Positions 29,758 to 42,969 of a DNA stretch of 64,000 nt are shown in pieces (the stretch's first letter is position 1; every line of letters starts with the position of its first letter). The DNA comes from Kingdonia uniflora (taxonomy: Eukaryota; Streptophyta; Magnoliopsida; Ranunculales; Circaeasteraceae): contig JACGCM010000655.1 in NCBI GenBank assembly GCA_014058105.1, positions 322,501 through 386,500 on the forward strand, given 5' to 3'. The position numbers and the translations under genes were made by a program. Under the pieces are notes generated by a model that worked only from the letters and a program-made list of their open reading frames with translations, searched no databases and was not told the origin of the DNA.

Positions 29758-32700
29758 GAGAAAAAGACCTGACGCTACTTGTTGCTACTTGATGCCTCAG
29801 AAGGCTTTAAAGCCTTGATATGCTGGCGTCTTGGATCGCGCTATTTAGCAGACCTTCTTTTGGATGAGTCAACTCCTACTGATGATGAGCCAACCGTAAT
29901 GATTAAACTTCTTTTCTTTCTGGGTAAGGTATGGTTTAGATGACGAGACCGGCGCTCCACCTCTGCCGAAGCATAGCGAACCCTTTTTTTTAAGATAGAC
30001 CAGAAGAAGACAATGCTTTTTCGATCGACCCAAACAAAAAGCCTAGTAGACGTATAGTCTTTTAAACAGAAGTGATTCTGAAGACAAGCAAGCAGGCCGC
30101 CGCCGGAAATAGACGGCAAAAGAAAAGACGGTGGATAAGTAGATCCTCTCAAAAATAGGATCTTGGCACCAACCGGTAAAGAGTAGTTAGAGGCACTGCC
30201 TCTAACTACTGCGAGAGTGAGACCGTAGTTTAGGATCCTTGCATGGCGCTTACTATACTATGTAAGAAGTTTGAGACCGAGGATCCTTGCATGGCGTTTA
30301 CTATAGCTATAGACATTGGGCCAAGTAGTTATGGCTTTGCAAGAAGATAGCCTACGGAGGAAGTCGGACAGACCTTGAAGCTTTAAGTCGGACAGACTGG
30401 TTCGCTAGGATCCTAGCTTGATATCTCCGAGTCATTCTTTGGTGAAAGATGCTTGGCTCCTCAAAAAGGGCTATTCTCTTTGATCCCTTCCTCCTCATCC
30501 CATCTCTACTTCATGGCTTTTCTTTAATGCTCCTTTTTTTAGCTTGCTATCCTCTTGCGCTTCTTTTTTTTTGTACACGAGTTACGATCTGTAGCTGGTC
30601 CCCTATCATGGCTTGCATGCTTCGGACTCACTCATTGCTATTCTATCTACTGATGATCTGTGGCTGGTCCTGTCCTGTATCGGGGCTTGTTGCATCCTTC
30701 TATGCTTCGGACTCACTCATCCCGATTCTATTGATCGCGCCACTTATGATCTGTGCATCGCAGTCCTCTCTGACTCTTCCAGCCAGCCGGGTTTGAAAGA
30801 AAAGAAGACCTACGGCTCTTGTCTATAGTGTACAGGCGTAATGTCTGTGGGCTCCTCTCCTTTTATCGTTCCAACCAGATCTCTTCTTGCTTCCAAACTA
30901 CCGCGGCTAAAAAAAAGGCTCACCTTAGGTTCACCGTATTCCAACCATATATTTTCTTGCTTCCAAACTACCGCGGCTAAAAAAAAGGGCTCACCTTTGG
31001 TTCACCATAACTGATAGCGTAACATATAGGTAGCTAGAATAGACAGATAGGTAGCTAGAATATCATGGCACAACTCTTAGGTTTTAAAAGTGCAGGTTTC
31101 GTGTCCCAGGTTTCGTCGTACGCAAGTTCGGTTTTAAAAGTGCGGGGTCTGAGTTCCAGCAATAAAGAATCCACCAAGAAAGAATCCACCAAGATAAGGT
31201 AGCCGTACGTAAGTTTCAAGTATTAAAGAGCATTAAAGAGTATTAAAGAGTAGCTTAGAGGCGTTTTTCAAAGCCATTAGCGCAAAGGAGTGAAATAAGG
31301 GTTAAAGACAGCAAGATAAGGAAAGACACCAAGAAAGCGAGAAATCCACCAAGAAATCCGGCAAGATAAGGAAATACACCAAGAAAGCAAGAAATCCACC
31401 AAGAAAGAATCCACCAAGAAAGCAGCAAGAAATAGTAGCTCTCTATAAAACCACCGGGGCTACCTTACTCTTTTTAACTCCGTACGCAAGTCCCAGAAAA
31501 GGTTTCGCGCGTGTAGCTAGAGCCATAAGGTGGAAGCCTTAGGTGGAGTGGGGTAAGGTAGCTCTTGCTAAAGCTACAAGAATAGGAACCATGCTGAGCT
31601 AGTAACCCTTTTAAAACGTGGGTAAGAGGGTTAAAAAGGGTTGCTAAAGCTAGAGACGTAGGTGGAGCCAGAGTCAAGGAGCGTCACTTGCGTACGTCAA
31701 AAGCGCCGGACTTGCGTACGTTAAAAAGAGCTGGATGATGATAGACACCATAACAGCAAGAACTCCAAAGCGCTAAATCCTATGAGCGCCTATAGCTCAA
31801 AGTACTAGCCACCTGTCTTGGATTTCTTGCTGGGTAACCCTTTTAAAAAGTGGGTAAGAGGTATGAAAAATAAGGATAGGTTCTGTGTGTAAACTACTAG
31901 AGCTAGTAACCCTTTAAAAAAGTGGGTAAGAGGCGCTTATAAAGAAAGGAGGTTGCTAAAGCTCCTTTAAGAAGAGGGCGCCGGAGTTTGCGCAAGAATA
32001 GGCTAGGGGAGCTCCGGTTCCCTAGAGGTGGAGTGAGTTAGGGGTTAAAGCTACGTTGTTTCGGAAACCTTTCGCTTGATCAAAAGAGCTATTTCTTACC
32101 CTACCTTGTGCATATAGGATAGAAGAAAAGGATAGCATATGACTTCTTGGCGCTACTTGAATAGGCTTCACAACTTAGGCATTCTTATCCTTTGATCTAC
32201 TCTCTATGCAACCGGGATGGAATCTTTGCTCCACCAGTGGGTTGCATAGCGAGGGGTAGGCCCTAGGACATGACTCCTGAATGAAACCACACATCTAGCA
32301 CCTACAGCGCCTTTTTTTTTTAACTCCTGCGTGAACTCCACTAGCTTTAGCAACCTTTAACCCTTTTAAAACCCCGCCTCCAAACTACTTTATTCAAGCC
32401 TTCTAAACCTTTCTACTTTATAACTCCGGCTTCCAAACTACCCTGCTTGACTGGTCTTTATGGTTCCTACGCTTTTGCTACTACTGGCCCTTTTTTTAGG
32501 CATCTTCTCCATATTAGCTTCGCAGCCTACAAGCCTCTTACCTGGTTCCAAACAGTTAGCGGCTTTTGACCTGACTCCGTCCCCTGTGAGTCATCCTATA
32601 CACGATATAAAGATCCAAGATGCGCTAGGATCCTTGGCTGGTCTCATCTATGCATTCTCGTCTTGCTTTCATGAGTAGCTGCTTAGGCTCTTGGAGAACC

Positions 32701-33350
32701 TAGGTTCGGTTCAGGGTCATCTGTCTGCTCGGGTTCATCTGTGTCTTGGAAAGAGAAACTCCTAGCTATACGTATACCCCGGTCTACCTAGTCGTAGCGC
32801 TAGCATCTTGGGGCGTGCCTTCCCTTCTTAGGATACTATGCCGGTGTCAAGCCTTCATCCTTGCCTTTCTCTGGATCCTATGCCGGTGTCACAAGCCTTG
32901 CCTTCATCCTTGATCTGTGAACGTAGTCAGTGTAGGAGTCATGTACGGGGATAAGGAGTCTCTCTCTTCTTGCTACCTGCTCTCGTCGTGTCTCATCGTG
33001 CTATCTGCTCTCGAAACTACTCTCGATCCTTTGGTCTAGCCGAGTATGCACCCACCTTCTATCTTCTATTATGGGTTATGCTAGGCTAAGAAATGCGTAG
33101 GCTTTTGTTCGCATCCGCGCGACTCTGATCAATGACACAGGCAGACTAGGCTCTCTTTTTTTAGGATCCTCCTTTCTCTTCTCTGTCCTTTTTTTGAATC
33201 ACCGCTTCCTCTAGCTGCTTCCTCTAGCTACTGACTCCTCCGGTCCTACGGGTAGGCCTCTAAAAAAAAAACGATCTGGCTTTGATCCGAATGTTAAAGG
33301 AAGTGCATGCCTTAGCACGATCTCATCCATATTGATGCCTTGAAGCATAC
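29758..33350. other. Gene-free region, moderately repetitive
   Basis: Nothing recognisable is encoded. AGAAATCCACCAAGAAAG units recur irregularly at 31165-31430. AACCCTTTTAAAAAGTGGGT with AAGAGG recurs near 31600, 31825 and 31905. GCTTCGGACTCACTCAT occurs at about 30620 and 30704, inside an ORF of 115 codons (30449-30796) that I consider chance. The stretch 32440-33100 has few dispersed words; GATCCTATGCCGGTGTCA-like phrases repeat near 32836 and 32875. Confidence 0.65.
30869..31006. repeat. 67-bp direct repeat, two copies
   Basis: Copies at 30869-30935 and 30939-31006 share TTCTTGCTTCCAAACTACCG, CGGCTAAAAAAAAGG and GGTTCACC with a few differences. The reverse TAGTTTGGA word lies within each. 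Confidence 0.93.
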
Positions 33351-33767
33351 GTGCCTCACCCTGATCTCATTTGGGAAAAGCAAGGTTTTTTTTTGAGCGC
33401 CTTGATCCGTTCCGGAGAAGCAATGAGGAGGCCACACCTAAACCCCTTCCATTTCGACCCATGCTGGAGTTTTTTCCAGCAATGGGAGAGGAGTAGTCTT
33501 TCTATACCAGAGAATATGAGAATCCGTAGAAGTTCTATACCAGAGAAGAGGATAGGCATAACCGTAGAGGAGGATAGGCATATAGATATCAAGACAAGAT
33601 CTGAGCCGCATCATCAGCCTGATTCAGATCGGAAGCACAGGAAGATAGAAGCCAAGCCTAAGCGTTGTCTCGCTGAAAATAGCATAGTTCGGACAAAAGG
33701 AGAAGAAAACCTAGGCTATTACTTTCTTCACCCCTGCAAGAACCCTTTAAAAGGCGGGTCTCCTTAA
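33351..33767 (+). CDS. Unidentified ORF, 138 codons
   Basis: I do not recognise this protein. It is highly charged in its C-terminal half (DRHIDIKTRSEPHHQPDSDR, then KHRKIEAKPKR) and lacks membrane segments. Unlike most ORFs here it contains almost no dispersed words until its last codons (CCTTTAAAAGGCGGG). A short internal duplication gives repeated SIPE motifs (residues about 51 and 62) from TCTATACCAGAGAA. No catalytic motif is visible. It is a candidate lineage-specific mitochondrial ORF, or chance. Confidence 0.3.
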   Translation: MPHPDLIWEKQGFFLSALIRSGEAMRRPHLNPFHFDPCWSFFQQWERSSLSIPENMRIRRSSIPEKRIGITVEEDRHIDIKTRSEPHHQPDSDRKHRKIEAKPKRCLAENSIVRTKGEENLGYYFLHPCKNPLKGGSP

Positions 33768-34921
33768 CTACCGCCTATCGGTTGACTTAGTAGTGGCTGC
33801 TTGCTAATCTCAAGGATGGACATAGCATCTGCCCTAGCTCTACAAAACGATCGGTCTACTCTTTTTCCTAACTGCTGCCGTTGATCTAACTATCAGGATC
33901 AGTCCATCTTCGCTCTATTCTTGGTTCATCTAGCTACGATCTCCAGCTTTTCACTCTAACCCTTTCAGCCTTTCTCCGTACGCAAGTTCCTAGCTGGCAC
34001 ACTGGCTTAGTCGGTCTTTCTCCGTACGCAAGTTACTAGCCTTGATCCTGGCTTAGTAGGTCTCTCACCGTACGCAAGTTTGGCCTGGTTACAGAGATAG
34101 CAAGAGAGCAAGCAAGATGCTCACCACTCGAGATCCTTAGTAGCAGTCTACTCAAGGTAGTTTAGACGACGCCTAAACTACGGTATGGCGAGAGAGACCT
34201 TAGGGAAGACCAACGCCATACCTAAGAAGCTAGCGCTATCACCAGTTCTTAGTTAACTTGCGTACGTAGAGTCGTAGTCTACGCGTATCGGGAGGAAGGG
34301 AAGGATCGGAATCAAGCTGTCAAGCAGTAGACCATGGAGAAGGATAGAATGGAATAGGCGTTTTTTTAAGGATCTGAGCCTTAGTAGAGAAGACGGTGAA
34401 GGAGAGCAGGATGATCGTCTGGATTCTCGCTATCCGCCGTAAGTAGTAAGAGAGAGTTTTTCATCTGAGTCTTCTTTTCTTTCATAACGCAAGTTTCTAG
34501 GATTCCTTGCCTTGTCGTTTTTACCTGTGAGTGGTGAGTCAGTATCATGAAGATGCAATGCAGGGGATTCCGAGCTAGCCTTTAAAACTTGCGTACGGAG
34601 ATTGCTTAGCCATAGAATAGCCGTATAGAGAGAAGGATCCTTGTCATTTCACCCTTGACAAGAGAAGCAGCGTCGCGTACATCAGGGACAGACCGACCCG
34701 CCATTAGGCTATTCAGAGAAGGAAGAAGGAAGACAGGGGGGAGTGAAAGAGAAGGAAGAAGGGGGAGTGGAAGCACCCTCTAAACTATGCCACAGTCTTT
34801 AGGTATGGCTGGCGAGGGTTCTTACCCATGATTCCTACGGCTACCGACTTGCGTACGGTGAAAAGAACCCATAACCCCATAACAATAAATAGGCACTGCA
34901 CATAGAGAACAGCAAATCCTA

Positions 34922-35100
34922 TGCAAAGAATCACTTGACTAGACTGCAATCACTTGACTAGACCGCAAAGAAGCAAGACTAATCACGCACTTGACTAGAC
35001 TGCAAAGAAGCAAGACTAATCACTTGCAAAGAATCACTAGACTAGCGTAGCAACCCGTAGACAAGAAGCAAGACTAATCACTAGACTAGACTGCAAAGCC
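34922..35100. repeat. Irregular tandem repeats of GCAAAGAAGCAAGACTAATCAC
   Basis: Phrases AATCACTTGACTAGACTGC, AAAGAAGCAAGACTAATC and ACTAGACTAG alternate four or five times with deletions. This is typical of repeated slippage and unequal exchange. Confidence 0.8.
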
Positions 35101-36208
35101 AGCTCTATGGACCTAGAAGCAAGACTGGAGCTGAGCAGTAGTATAGGAAAGGGGAGAAGCTATTCAAGAGAAGAATGAGAGCTATGGTTCACAGGTGGAG
35201 ACTGAAAGAGAAGCATAGCGTGTACATAGCCAGAGTCGCTAATCCGTTGAAAAGCGAGCGTATAGAGTCACTTGCGTACGGCTCTATTTAGAAGCTCTAG
35301 TTCTTAAGCTAGTGAAGCTAGTCCAGTCTTGCTACGTGAACAGAAGGTAGTTTGGAAGCTTGCTAAAGCTAGTGTAATTAATAAAGCTTTAGTAGTTTAG
35401 GAGTTAATAAAGAGTGAAAAGGCACAAAGGAAAAGAGGTGGCTATGGCTAATACCATGGTGGAAAGCTTGAGAGGACAGGTCCTAAAAGTGGGGTCGCCA
35501 GAACTTGCGTACGCAGATCCAACCACTCCTAAATCCACCGAGAGGCAAGAAGAAAAGGAAACCTGAAAGCATCTGAGGCTATAGCTATAAGGTAGCACCA
35601 CTATGCTATAACGAGGCAAAGAGGAGAGCAAGGAATGACTCAATAGGGTTTAAGGTGAAACCTATCACCTGTCTGCTTTGAATGACTCATAGAAAGGCAG
35701 AGAAGAGATTGGAAATAGACATTACCACTAGGCGCTACTTCATAGAGTGCAGGGGTTTTTTTAGGGATTAAGGAAAAAACCTGAGCTAGCAAGCATAGTA
35801 GGAGCGCTGCTCTGGACACAAGAATGGCTAGAAGTGCGAGAGTGAGAGAGAATAGGGATGGATGACTCAGGAGTCAGACAGGGTGCGAGCATAGGTAGCG
35901 TAGTTGTAGTTTAGGAGCGCCTTTAAAACACGAAGACTGTAAGCGAGGGGTGTGTTGGAGGTCCAAAAAAAGGCTATTATGTAGTTTAGGGGCTCTACTC
36001 GTATAGCAGCTTTGTAGTAGCAGCTTTCTAGTTCTATCTTCTATAACTGACTACCTTTGACTTGCTTCTAGGTCCATAGAGCTGGCTCACTTCTGGTTCT
36101 TTAGAGTAAGAAGCAATAGGCCCCTAAAAAAAGAATAGCCATCATAGATAGATTGTCATAGGCAACGCAGGCAACGCAAAGACCTTCCTGGCCCCCTCCC
36201 TACTATAG

Positions 36209-36373
36209 ATCTAGCCATATAGCTACTACTTGAGTCGAAGATGGAAGAAAGTCAAAGTAGCCGCTAGTCGAAGATGGAAGAGAAAGTAGCTCTATTCAGA
36301 AAAGACCTGTTTTTTTTTTGGAAGAAAGTCTAGCCCTATAGCTACTAGCCCCGGCCTAAGATGGAAGAAAGTC
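36209..36373. repeat. Degenerate repeat of AGATGGAAGAAAGTC
   Basis: AAGATGGAAGA occurs at about 36238, 36271 and 36358. CTAGCC(A/C)TATAGCTACTA occurs at about 36211 and 36331. Confidence 0.75.
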
Positions 36374-39300
36374 GCCTTTAAAACTCGACCTGGCTACGAA
36401 CTTGCGTACGGTGCGAACGGAAGGAAGAACTTATCCACTATAGAAGTAGCAGCTATCCTTCTTCCTGCTTGTTTTTAACCGTACGCAAGTTTTCGCCATT
36501 ATGCTCTTCTATGCTTTGCTTGCTCACTCCGCTATCTACCTAGAACCGGTAGCCGCTCTGGTCCACCTTCTACTACTGGTCTAGACTGACTATCTACTAC
36601 GAAGCTTCTCTTTCTATGAATTACTACACGTACGTGGATTTCAGATCTATAGTCTTCAAAACCTCTTGTCCCATTTTCTTTTGTCTTTCTTCATATCAAA
36701 TCCTTCGTTCTTGAGGACTAGTTCGATTGTGTGGTGTTTTTTTTTGGACAAGGCACCTATAAGACTGGCTTCATCTTCACTCCCCTAGGCTCTACCTACA
36801 GCTCTACTATTTCGAGCAATAAATAGATGCTTTCTTCGTACGCAAGTTTCGGGGCAAAGGCGAGGATCAGAGCGCTATAGTTTAAAAGGGCTTGGTCAAA
36901 AAGCTAAGGCCACTGGCTTTTCAAACTCGGCGCACTGGGTTAAAGACGATAGCTTCTTTCCTTCTAGCTTCTAGCTACAACTCCTTCTTCTAGCTCTTTT
37001 CTTTAATGCTCTTTTGTGCGTAATGTATATTTCTAAGCTGCAATCCTTCCAGCTCGGCTCCGTAATATAGGAAGTGTATAGTGCACTTGCGTACGGCGAT
37101 CCTTTGTCTTTATCTTCAATCAGTGCACTTGCGTACGGCGATCCATTAGGAGCGATTCTTCGTAGCTTACCGGTAGCTTTAGCAACTTTCTTCTTTCTTG
37201 CTGGATGATCCCCGGCATAGTGACGAAAAAGATTGCTTTTAAAGACGATCCACTGAGCACTCCTAACGAACTAGTAAGAAGAGCGCAAACCTAGGATCCT
37301 TCCTAAACGAAACTCGGAAAGAAGCACTCTCTTATCTAATGGAAGAAGTTCATGTTGAGTGGCAAAACCCACTCTTTTTTTGAGTTTTCCCGCCTAAGAA
37401 GAAGACAGAGTGAGGCGCCAAGAGCAGAGATCTCAAAAACGAGTGCTTTAAAAAGAGAAGAGCGCTTATAGACAGGCAAGGGCGCTAAGCGCCCGACATA
37501 GACCCGCCACGGAGCGGAGAGGACGGTGGAAAGAAATAGGATTGTACAAAACGAATAGCACTAATCCATAGAGACAGAGGGGAAGGATCCTAAACTACGG
37601 CGGAGTCCATAGCAAGAAATCCCATCCTAAGACAAGACTACCTCTAAACTACTACCGCAGCTTTGGAGAAGAGAGGAGAATAGCACATGGAGACTAGCGC
37701 ATGATAGCGGCGAAAGAAAGAGCTTTCTTTCAGACGCCGACTTTATGGAGTCTCTCACTAAGGAAGGGAAAGCAAGACGGCGGGTATATGGAGTTTCGCG
37801 AAAGGAAAGGAGCCGTCCTGTGTTGGGTTCTTGCTGTGCTGGTCCTCAAAAGCGCCGCGGGAAATCCTTCCACTGAAGACGGATTCAAAAAGGAAATTCT
37901 CTTTCTCCGGGCGCTCGTCCTTGAAATGCCTCTCTATAAAGGAGCCTTTAGGCAATCCACCTTCTTCTTTTCACTCAATCGCTTATTCTTACTCTTTTTT
38001 CACTTCTTTTAGCGTACGCAAGTCTGTAGTTTAGGATCCTTCGCTTATTTTGGCTCCCTTAGTAGATATTATTTCACTCCGGCTACCTCTGGTGTCCACC
38101 TCTAAGCTGCTCTGCTGTTTGTCTTTGTAGTTTAGGATCCTCTTTTCCACTGTCGGCTTCTTACTCTTTTAAACCCTTTGTTTTTTTTGGGGTGTCTGCG
38201 TAGAGCGCGTGCGTCCCTACTCTATCTACAGTACGATCTGACTCACTCTTTGACTCGGTTGCATAGTGCTTCTCCGCCTTAGAATAGGGGCTTTCTTCTC
38301 TATGGACCTACTGAGAACAGAACTGGCTCACCCTTTACTACAGTTTTTGGTTCCCTAGGGTAGCGCCAATGTTTAGACAGGCTGTGTGGTCAAGGATCCT
38401 TCCTATACCTAAAGGAAAGGGGGATCTGTCTCTAAACCACTTTGTTACGCCGTACGCAAGTCGGTCTCCTTGTGTTGGCCTAGTAAGCTAACCCATGAGA
38501 ACTAGCCCCCGGGCTAAAAAAAGCGTTCTTCCTCTAACTACTGAGGCGCCCTAAGTCAAAAGCATGATCAAGATGAGACCCCTAACTACCTAGGATTTGT
38601 GAGACTATGGGTCAGAGCTCATAAATAGCCCATCTGGAGGTTCCGTCCACTGTGACTTAGAAGAAATATAAGGTAAGGTATAGACGTCCCTAGCTGACAA
38701 CCTGAAAGTCCAACGTTATCACTTCGGCTACGCCAACGGAGCATCCTGTGCGCGTTTAAAAAGGGGCTCTGTGTGACCCGGCTAGGATCCTTGAGGCCTT
38801 TTCTATGTGTGAGACCTCTGTGGGGTACCGTATTCAAACCGAGACTTTCATTTTCAGCCTAGCTAGCGCCAACCCCACCCCGAAGCCGCACTTACGCGAA
38901 AAGAGTGACTTCCGGGGCCCTGCCCTAGCCCTAATTGTTAGGTAGGTTGTTCTAGTTTTTAAAGCATACCACTGGCAACAAGCTAGCTAGTCTCTGGTTT
39001 TTGTTGACTTGCGTACAAAGATCGAAAAGAAAAAGACATCGTGCTAAATCACGCAGGTGCCATAGCCGACAAGAAAGAAGAGGGGAGAATAGGTAGTTTT
39101 TTTTGGAGGCCTTTTTCTTTTCGATCTTTAGAACTCTTCATGGCGCTATGTTGTTGGTAGAGCGCTCTTTTTAGCTATTACTGAAAAGGAAGTCCTTGCC
39201 CTAACTGTTGCTCACACTGTCACTCTGGATCCTCAAAACGGAAAAGGATCAAAGAAGGTGGCAGGCCCCACAGGCCGCAACCTAACCTACTAGGCTCCTC

Positions 39301-40208
39301 TGGTTGGCAGGGTACCTACGCAGAGGTGCACCCTTAAAAAAAACTTAGTAGCCTAGCCAGCCCTAGAAAGCGCAGTTATCGAATCGCTAGAAAAAAAAAA
39401 AAAGCAAAGAAAGGTGCTATGTCTTTCGGCTAAGGGTTCATTCACAAGGTTGGCTATAAGGGCTCTCTTTTGGCAGAGTTGAAGTAGCCTACATGTTGGC
39501 TATGGCTTTAAAACTCTTTTGACCGGAGATGTTACCACTTTGAGGTCATGCAACCTTAAAGTCCAACGGGTAGAAGAAAGAATCTTAGCATAGAGTCTAT
39601 AAGGTAGATCTTTCTTTAAAATAGGTAGATCTCATGCCAGGGTAGCATTAGGAAGTCCTAGCTTTTGACTTCTTTCTATGGACATTTCCAGAGTGAGTCC
39701 CGCGCTTTTGACCTAGGACTTCCCTCTTCCACCCGATTTCCTCTTCCACCCGAATCGAACCTCTAAACTACCTTTCTGAGAGCTCATGCCACTCAACTTA
39801 GCTCTTTTTAAAAACGCAAGTTCCAACGCTTTCTTGACTTCGCTTTCGTTCAACCACCCGCAGGTTCTTCGTACGCAAGTTTGCGGCTAGTCTCACCAGC
39901 ACCAGCACCCTCTCTTGCCTCTTCTTTGTTGATCCAAATTGCTGCTCTTTTCCAGCTAGGATCCTTGACCGCGGCGTGCTATCCCAGAAAGTAGCTAGAG
40001 GGCACTTCTTATCATCCGTCCTCAGCCTTCGATTTTTAAAACAGGAATGGGCTACAGCGGAAAAGACAAAGAAGAAACAGTAGCTACGCGTACGCAAGTT
40101 CACTCCTAAACACTTGGAACATCTCCTAGAGTAACGCCAGAGTTGCCTAAAATATACATTACGGCTACCCAACGCTTGCCTAGCTATGAGGCTTCCGGCT
40201 TCACTTGG

Positions 40209-40307
40209 CTTCGGCGTACGCAAGTGTAGAGTTCGCTTCGTTCGACTGGTGTAAGTCACCAGTCTTCGTATTCGTCGCTTACTTCGGCGTACGCAAGTGT
40301 AGAGTTC
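40209..40307. repeat. 26-bp direct repeat containing CGTACGCAAGT
   Basis: CTTCGGCGTACGCAAGTG with TAGAGTTC is identical at 40209-40234 and 40282-40307. The surrounding 187-codon minus-strand ORF (39798-40361) is kept open partly by these words. Confidence 0.93.
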
Positions 40308-40905
40308 TTTTGCCTCACTTCTTGCTGAAGGTTTGCAAAAAGTAGTTAGGGGTAGTGTCATAAATAGTTGGAGCGCTTTTGGCTCATCGTAGTGGTAATG
40401 GTAATGGCTATAGGGCGCCTTTCAAAAACGCAGAGTTTTTAAAGGGTTAAAGCTCTGGTCATCAAAGTCGACGAGCTAACGCTCTGGGTCTCCCTCTGGT
40501 TTCCTAGCCGATTTGAGAAATATTTCGACTACCCGGGCCTGGTTGGGCCGCTTTCTTATAGACATTTGCACTTACCTACAACTTCGTCTCAAAAACAAAA
40601 GAACTAGGTAGTTTAGACTTGCGTACGGCAAACAAACTCTTACCTAGCTCTAAAAAAACCAAGGCGGGCGTTAGTGAGGCCTATAGCCTAAGCAACACAC
40701 CCAGTGGGTCAGGCCTTCTTGCTACGGTGGCTACTAGGCTATACTAGGTCTGATCATGTCACTTCGCTTCGCTTTTAAAAGCCCAAGACGCCGGGACTAG
40801 AAGGCAAGATAGCACATCGGTCGTAGCCGCTCTACCGCTGGGTACGGCTTTCCCCAAAAAAACTGGCCGATTCATGCACAAGTCGTTGGCCGACGTTGAT
40901 ACGCC

Positions 40906-41042
40906 TTTGACTTGGAGCGAATAATGAGCCGACGCAGTGGGGCCTTGGATCGAATAGCGAATAGGAAATTTTAGACCAGCGAAAGATAGCGAATAGAATG
41001 AATGAGCCGACGCCTTGGATCGAATAGCGAATAGAATGCATC
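40906..41042. repeat. Degenerate tandem repeat around CTTGGATCGAATAGCGAATAG
   Basis: GAATGAGCCGACGCCTTGG and ATCGAATAGCGAATAG recur two to three times between about 40920 and 41038, with variable spacing (a further AGCGAATAGAATG remnant lies between). Confidence 0.8.
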
Positions 41043-41618
41043 AGCCGAAAGACCGCCCTTTTTTAAATAGACATTACGGCGAAACTTCTAAATGAAAGCC
41101 CAACGCTTAGACTAGGTCAACCAAGCAATGAACGAGAGGGTTCAAACTAGGTCAACTAAGCAATGAACGAGAAGGGTAAAATCGGCGTTGTGGTAATGTC
41201 CATAGGTAATGCTGCCTATAAAATCGAAGTGTTCCCTAACTACTTTTAGTGAGGATTCCTCCTGATTGACTGAGTTTCAACACTTTCTATACAGTGATGT
41301 TTCCATTTCGGATGAGTTTCGGGGGAAGGTTAGGGTGGATCCCAAAAAGCGTTGCTCCACCCGCGTGGGTTCTCATGAGCGCTTTATCGCGCCTAAACTA
41401 CGGATCAGCGAGCAGGCCCTCCTAGTCTCCCTCTAAAAAAACACCAGTAGTCAAATACCCTATGTCGTTGGTCAACGCTTTATTGCTTTGCTCTTTTTTC
41501 TGCTTGAGTTGAGTGGCACAGTGGTTTAGAGGGGGCTAGTGCGGTACGGGAAAGGCATTCACTAACTAAGCGTCACTTAGGCTATGATGTTTTAAAGACC
41601 AGCGTCAGAGCCACTCAA

Positions 41619-41700
41619 ATTGGATAGGCACTTAGCGCGCTATAGAGGATTGAATGAGGAATTGGATAGGCACTTAGCACGCTATAGGATTGAATGAGGA
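41619..41700. repeat. Tandem duplication, 42 and 40 bp
   Basis: Copies 41619-41660 and 41661-41700 start ATTGGATAGGCACTTAGC and end GGATTGAATGAGGA. They differ by one substitution and a two-base deletion. Confidence 0.95.
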
Positions 41701-42891
41701 AATAGAATACCAGCAATACCCCCCCAATCCCAGCAAACGAAATGAGCAGGTCTAAAAAAAAGCGAAAGATAAGAACTGCCCAAGAAGCGAAGAAAGCCAA
41801 GAACGTTAGTAGTTTGGAGGTAGCTTTTTTGAGAATAGGTATTGAGCTAGAGTAAAGACACTAAAGGTGGGCAAGCTGAGGCCCTTCAACGAATAGGGGG
41901 GCGAAGACTGACAATTAAGAAAAGAGGGGGTGAAGACTGAGAAGGCTAGGATTCGAACCAAGAGTCTCTAGTTTAGTAGCTAGTAGGCTATTCTGCGAAT
42001 GGATCCGCTTTGAGTGTCTCTGATTGGATGACGGTAAGGTGGGAGAGTATGCCCGAGCTGATCTTCTCTATAGTCACTATGTCTGATCGCTTCTGTGTTC
42101 CCTACGAATGTTATGCCTAGAATGGCGCGTCAGTGGGGCCTCAGGGGTCCGTAGGTTGCTGCTTCCCCACACTAAGGAAAAGCAGTAGACTTACGTAGTT
42201 TAGGATCCTATTTTCCATCATCCGCTAAACTACTTATCAGTTAAAAAATCACTCAATACCTCTTCTTTGCTTGGATGGATCAGCTGGGTTTTTGTTTTTT
42301 AGTCGTCTTCTAATCTACTTTAATCGGATCTTCCGCGCTTTGAGCGGGCCACCTTCTAATGACTGGGATGGGCTGGGCTATCCCGACCAAAGGCTCGGAG
42401 CTGAAGATCGGTTGGCTAGGTCTACTCATTGCATCTCTCGGCTTGGATCTGTCCTTTTTTTTTTTTTTTTTTAGCCCTCCGTACGCAAGTTTTCCAATCC
42501 TATGCTGGTGAGCCAGATTCTCACTGCTCCAGATGAGTTGGTTAAAAAGAGGAGGATATGCTAGGCCTGAGAGATAGGGTCCATGTGGTGGCTGACCTTG
42601 GATGACCTGTCCATAATTCTAGAGACCTACTTGAGCGGCTTTCCTTTCCGCGGAGAATAGGGGGGTGAGGGGTGCTTTAGTCTAAGCGCTATGGGTTTTT
42701 CGTATGTCGATCCAGACTTGCGTACGATGATCAAAGGTATATGTGAAGAGCCGGTCCAAAAAAACCGTAGTTTAGAGATCCCCTAACTACTTTTAAGGCC
42801 CATTCCGAGTTTTAAAAGAGAGCTGCAGGCTAAGAAAAGCAAAAGCATAGACGCGCGCATCCAGATGAGTGATCACGCGGACCCGGAATCG

Positions 42892-42969
42892 ACTAGGTAT
42901 CGCATGCTCTAGCCTTTTGATGATCTACACACTAGGTATCGCATGCTCTAGCCTTTTGATGATCTACAC
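42892..42969. repeat. 39-bp perfect tandem duplication
   Basis: Two identical head-to-tail copies, 42892-42930 and 42931-42969, start ACTAGGTATCGCATGCTC. A related inverted fragment (CTAGAGCATGCGAT) occurs at 53391. Perfect identity suggests a recent event. Confidence 0.97.

Noticed and set aside
30449..30796. Hydrophobic ORF of 115 codons
   Set aside because: The hydrophobicity follows from T-rich sequence, and half of it is an internal duplication (GCTTCGGACTCACTCAT twice); there is no family pattern.
39798..40361. Minus-strand ORF of 187 codons, longest outside the named genes
   Set aside because: It is held open by several CGTACGCAAGT words, giving repeated LRT/CVRR peptides, and includes a duplicated 26-bp unit. 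No domain-like section is visible.
41935..42005. tRNA-like T arm on the minus strand (GGTTCGAATCC)
   Set aside because: The T loop and stem look right, but no matching 5' acceptor strand or D arm is found at the proper distance, and one T-stem pair is mismatched. At most it is a tRNA remnant.
42452..42472. Run of about 20 T as a terminator or poly-A tail of a retroposed gene
   Set aside because: No gene precedes it on either strand and no target duplication is apparent; homopolymer runs are frequent in the window.
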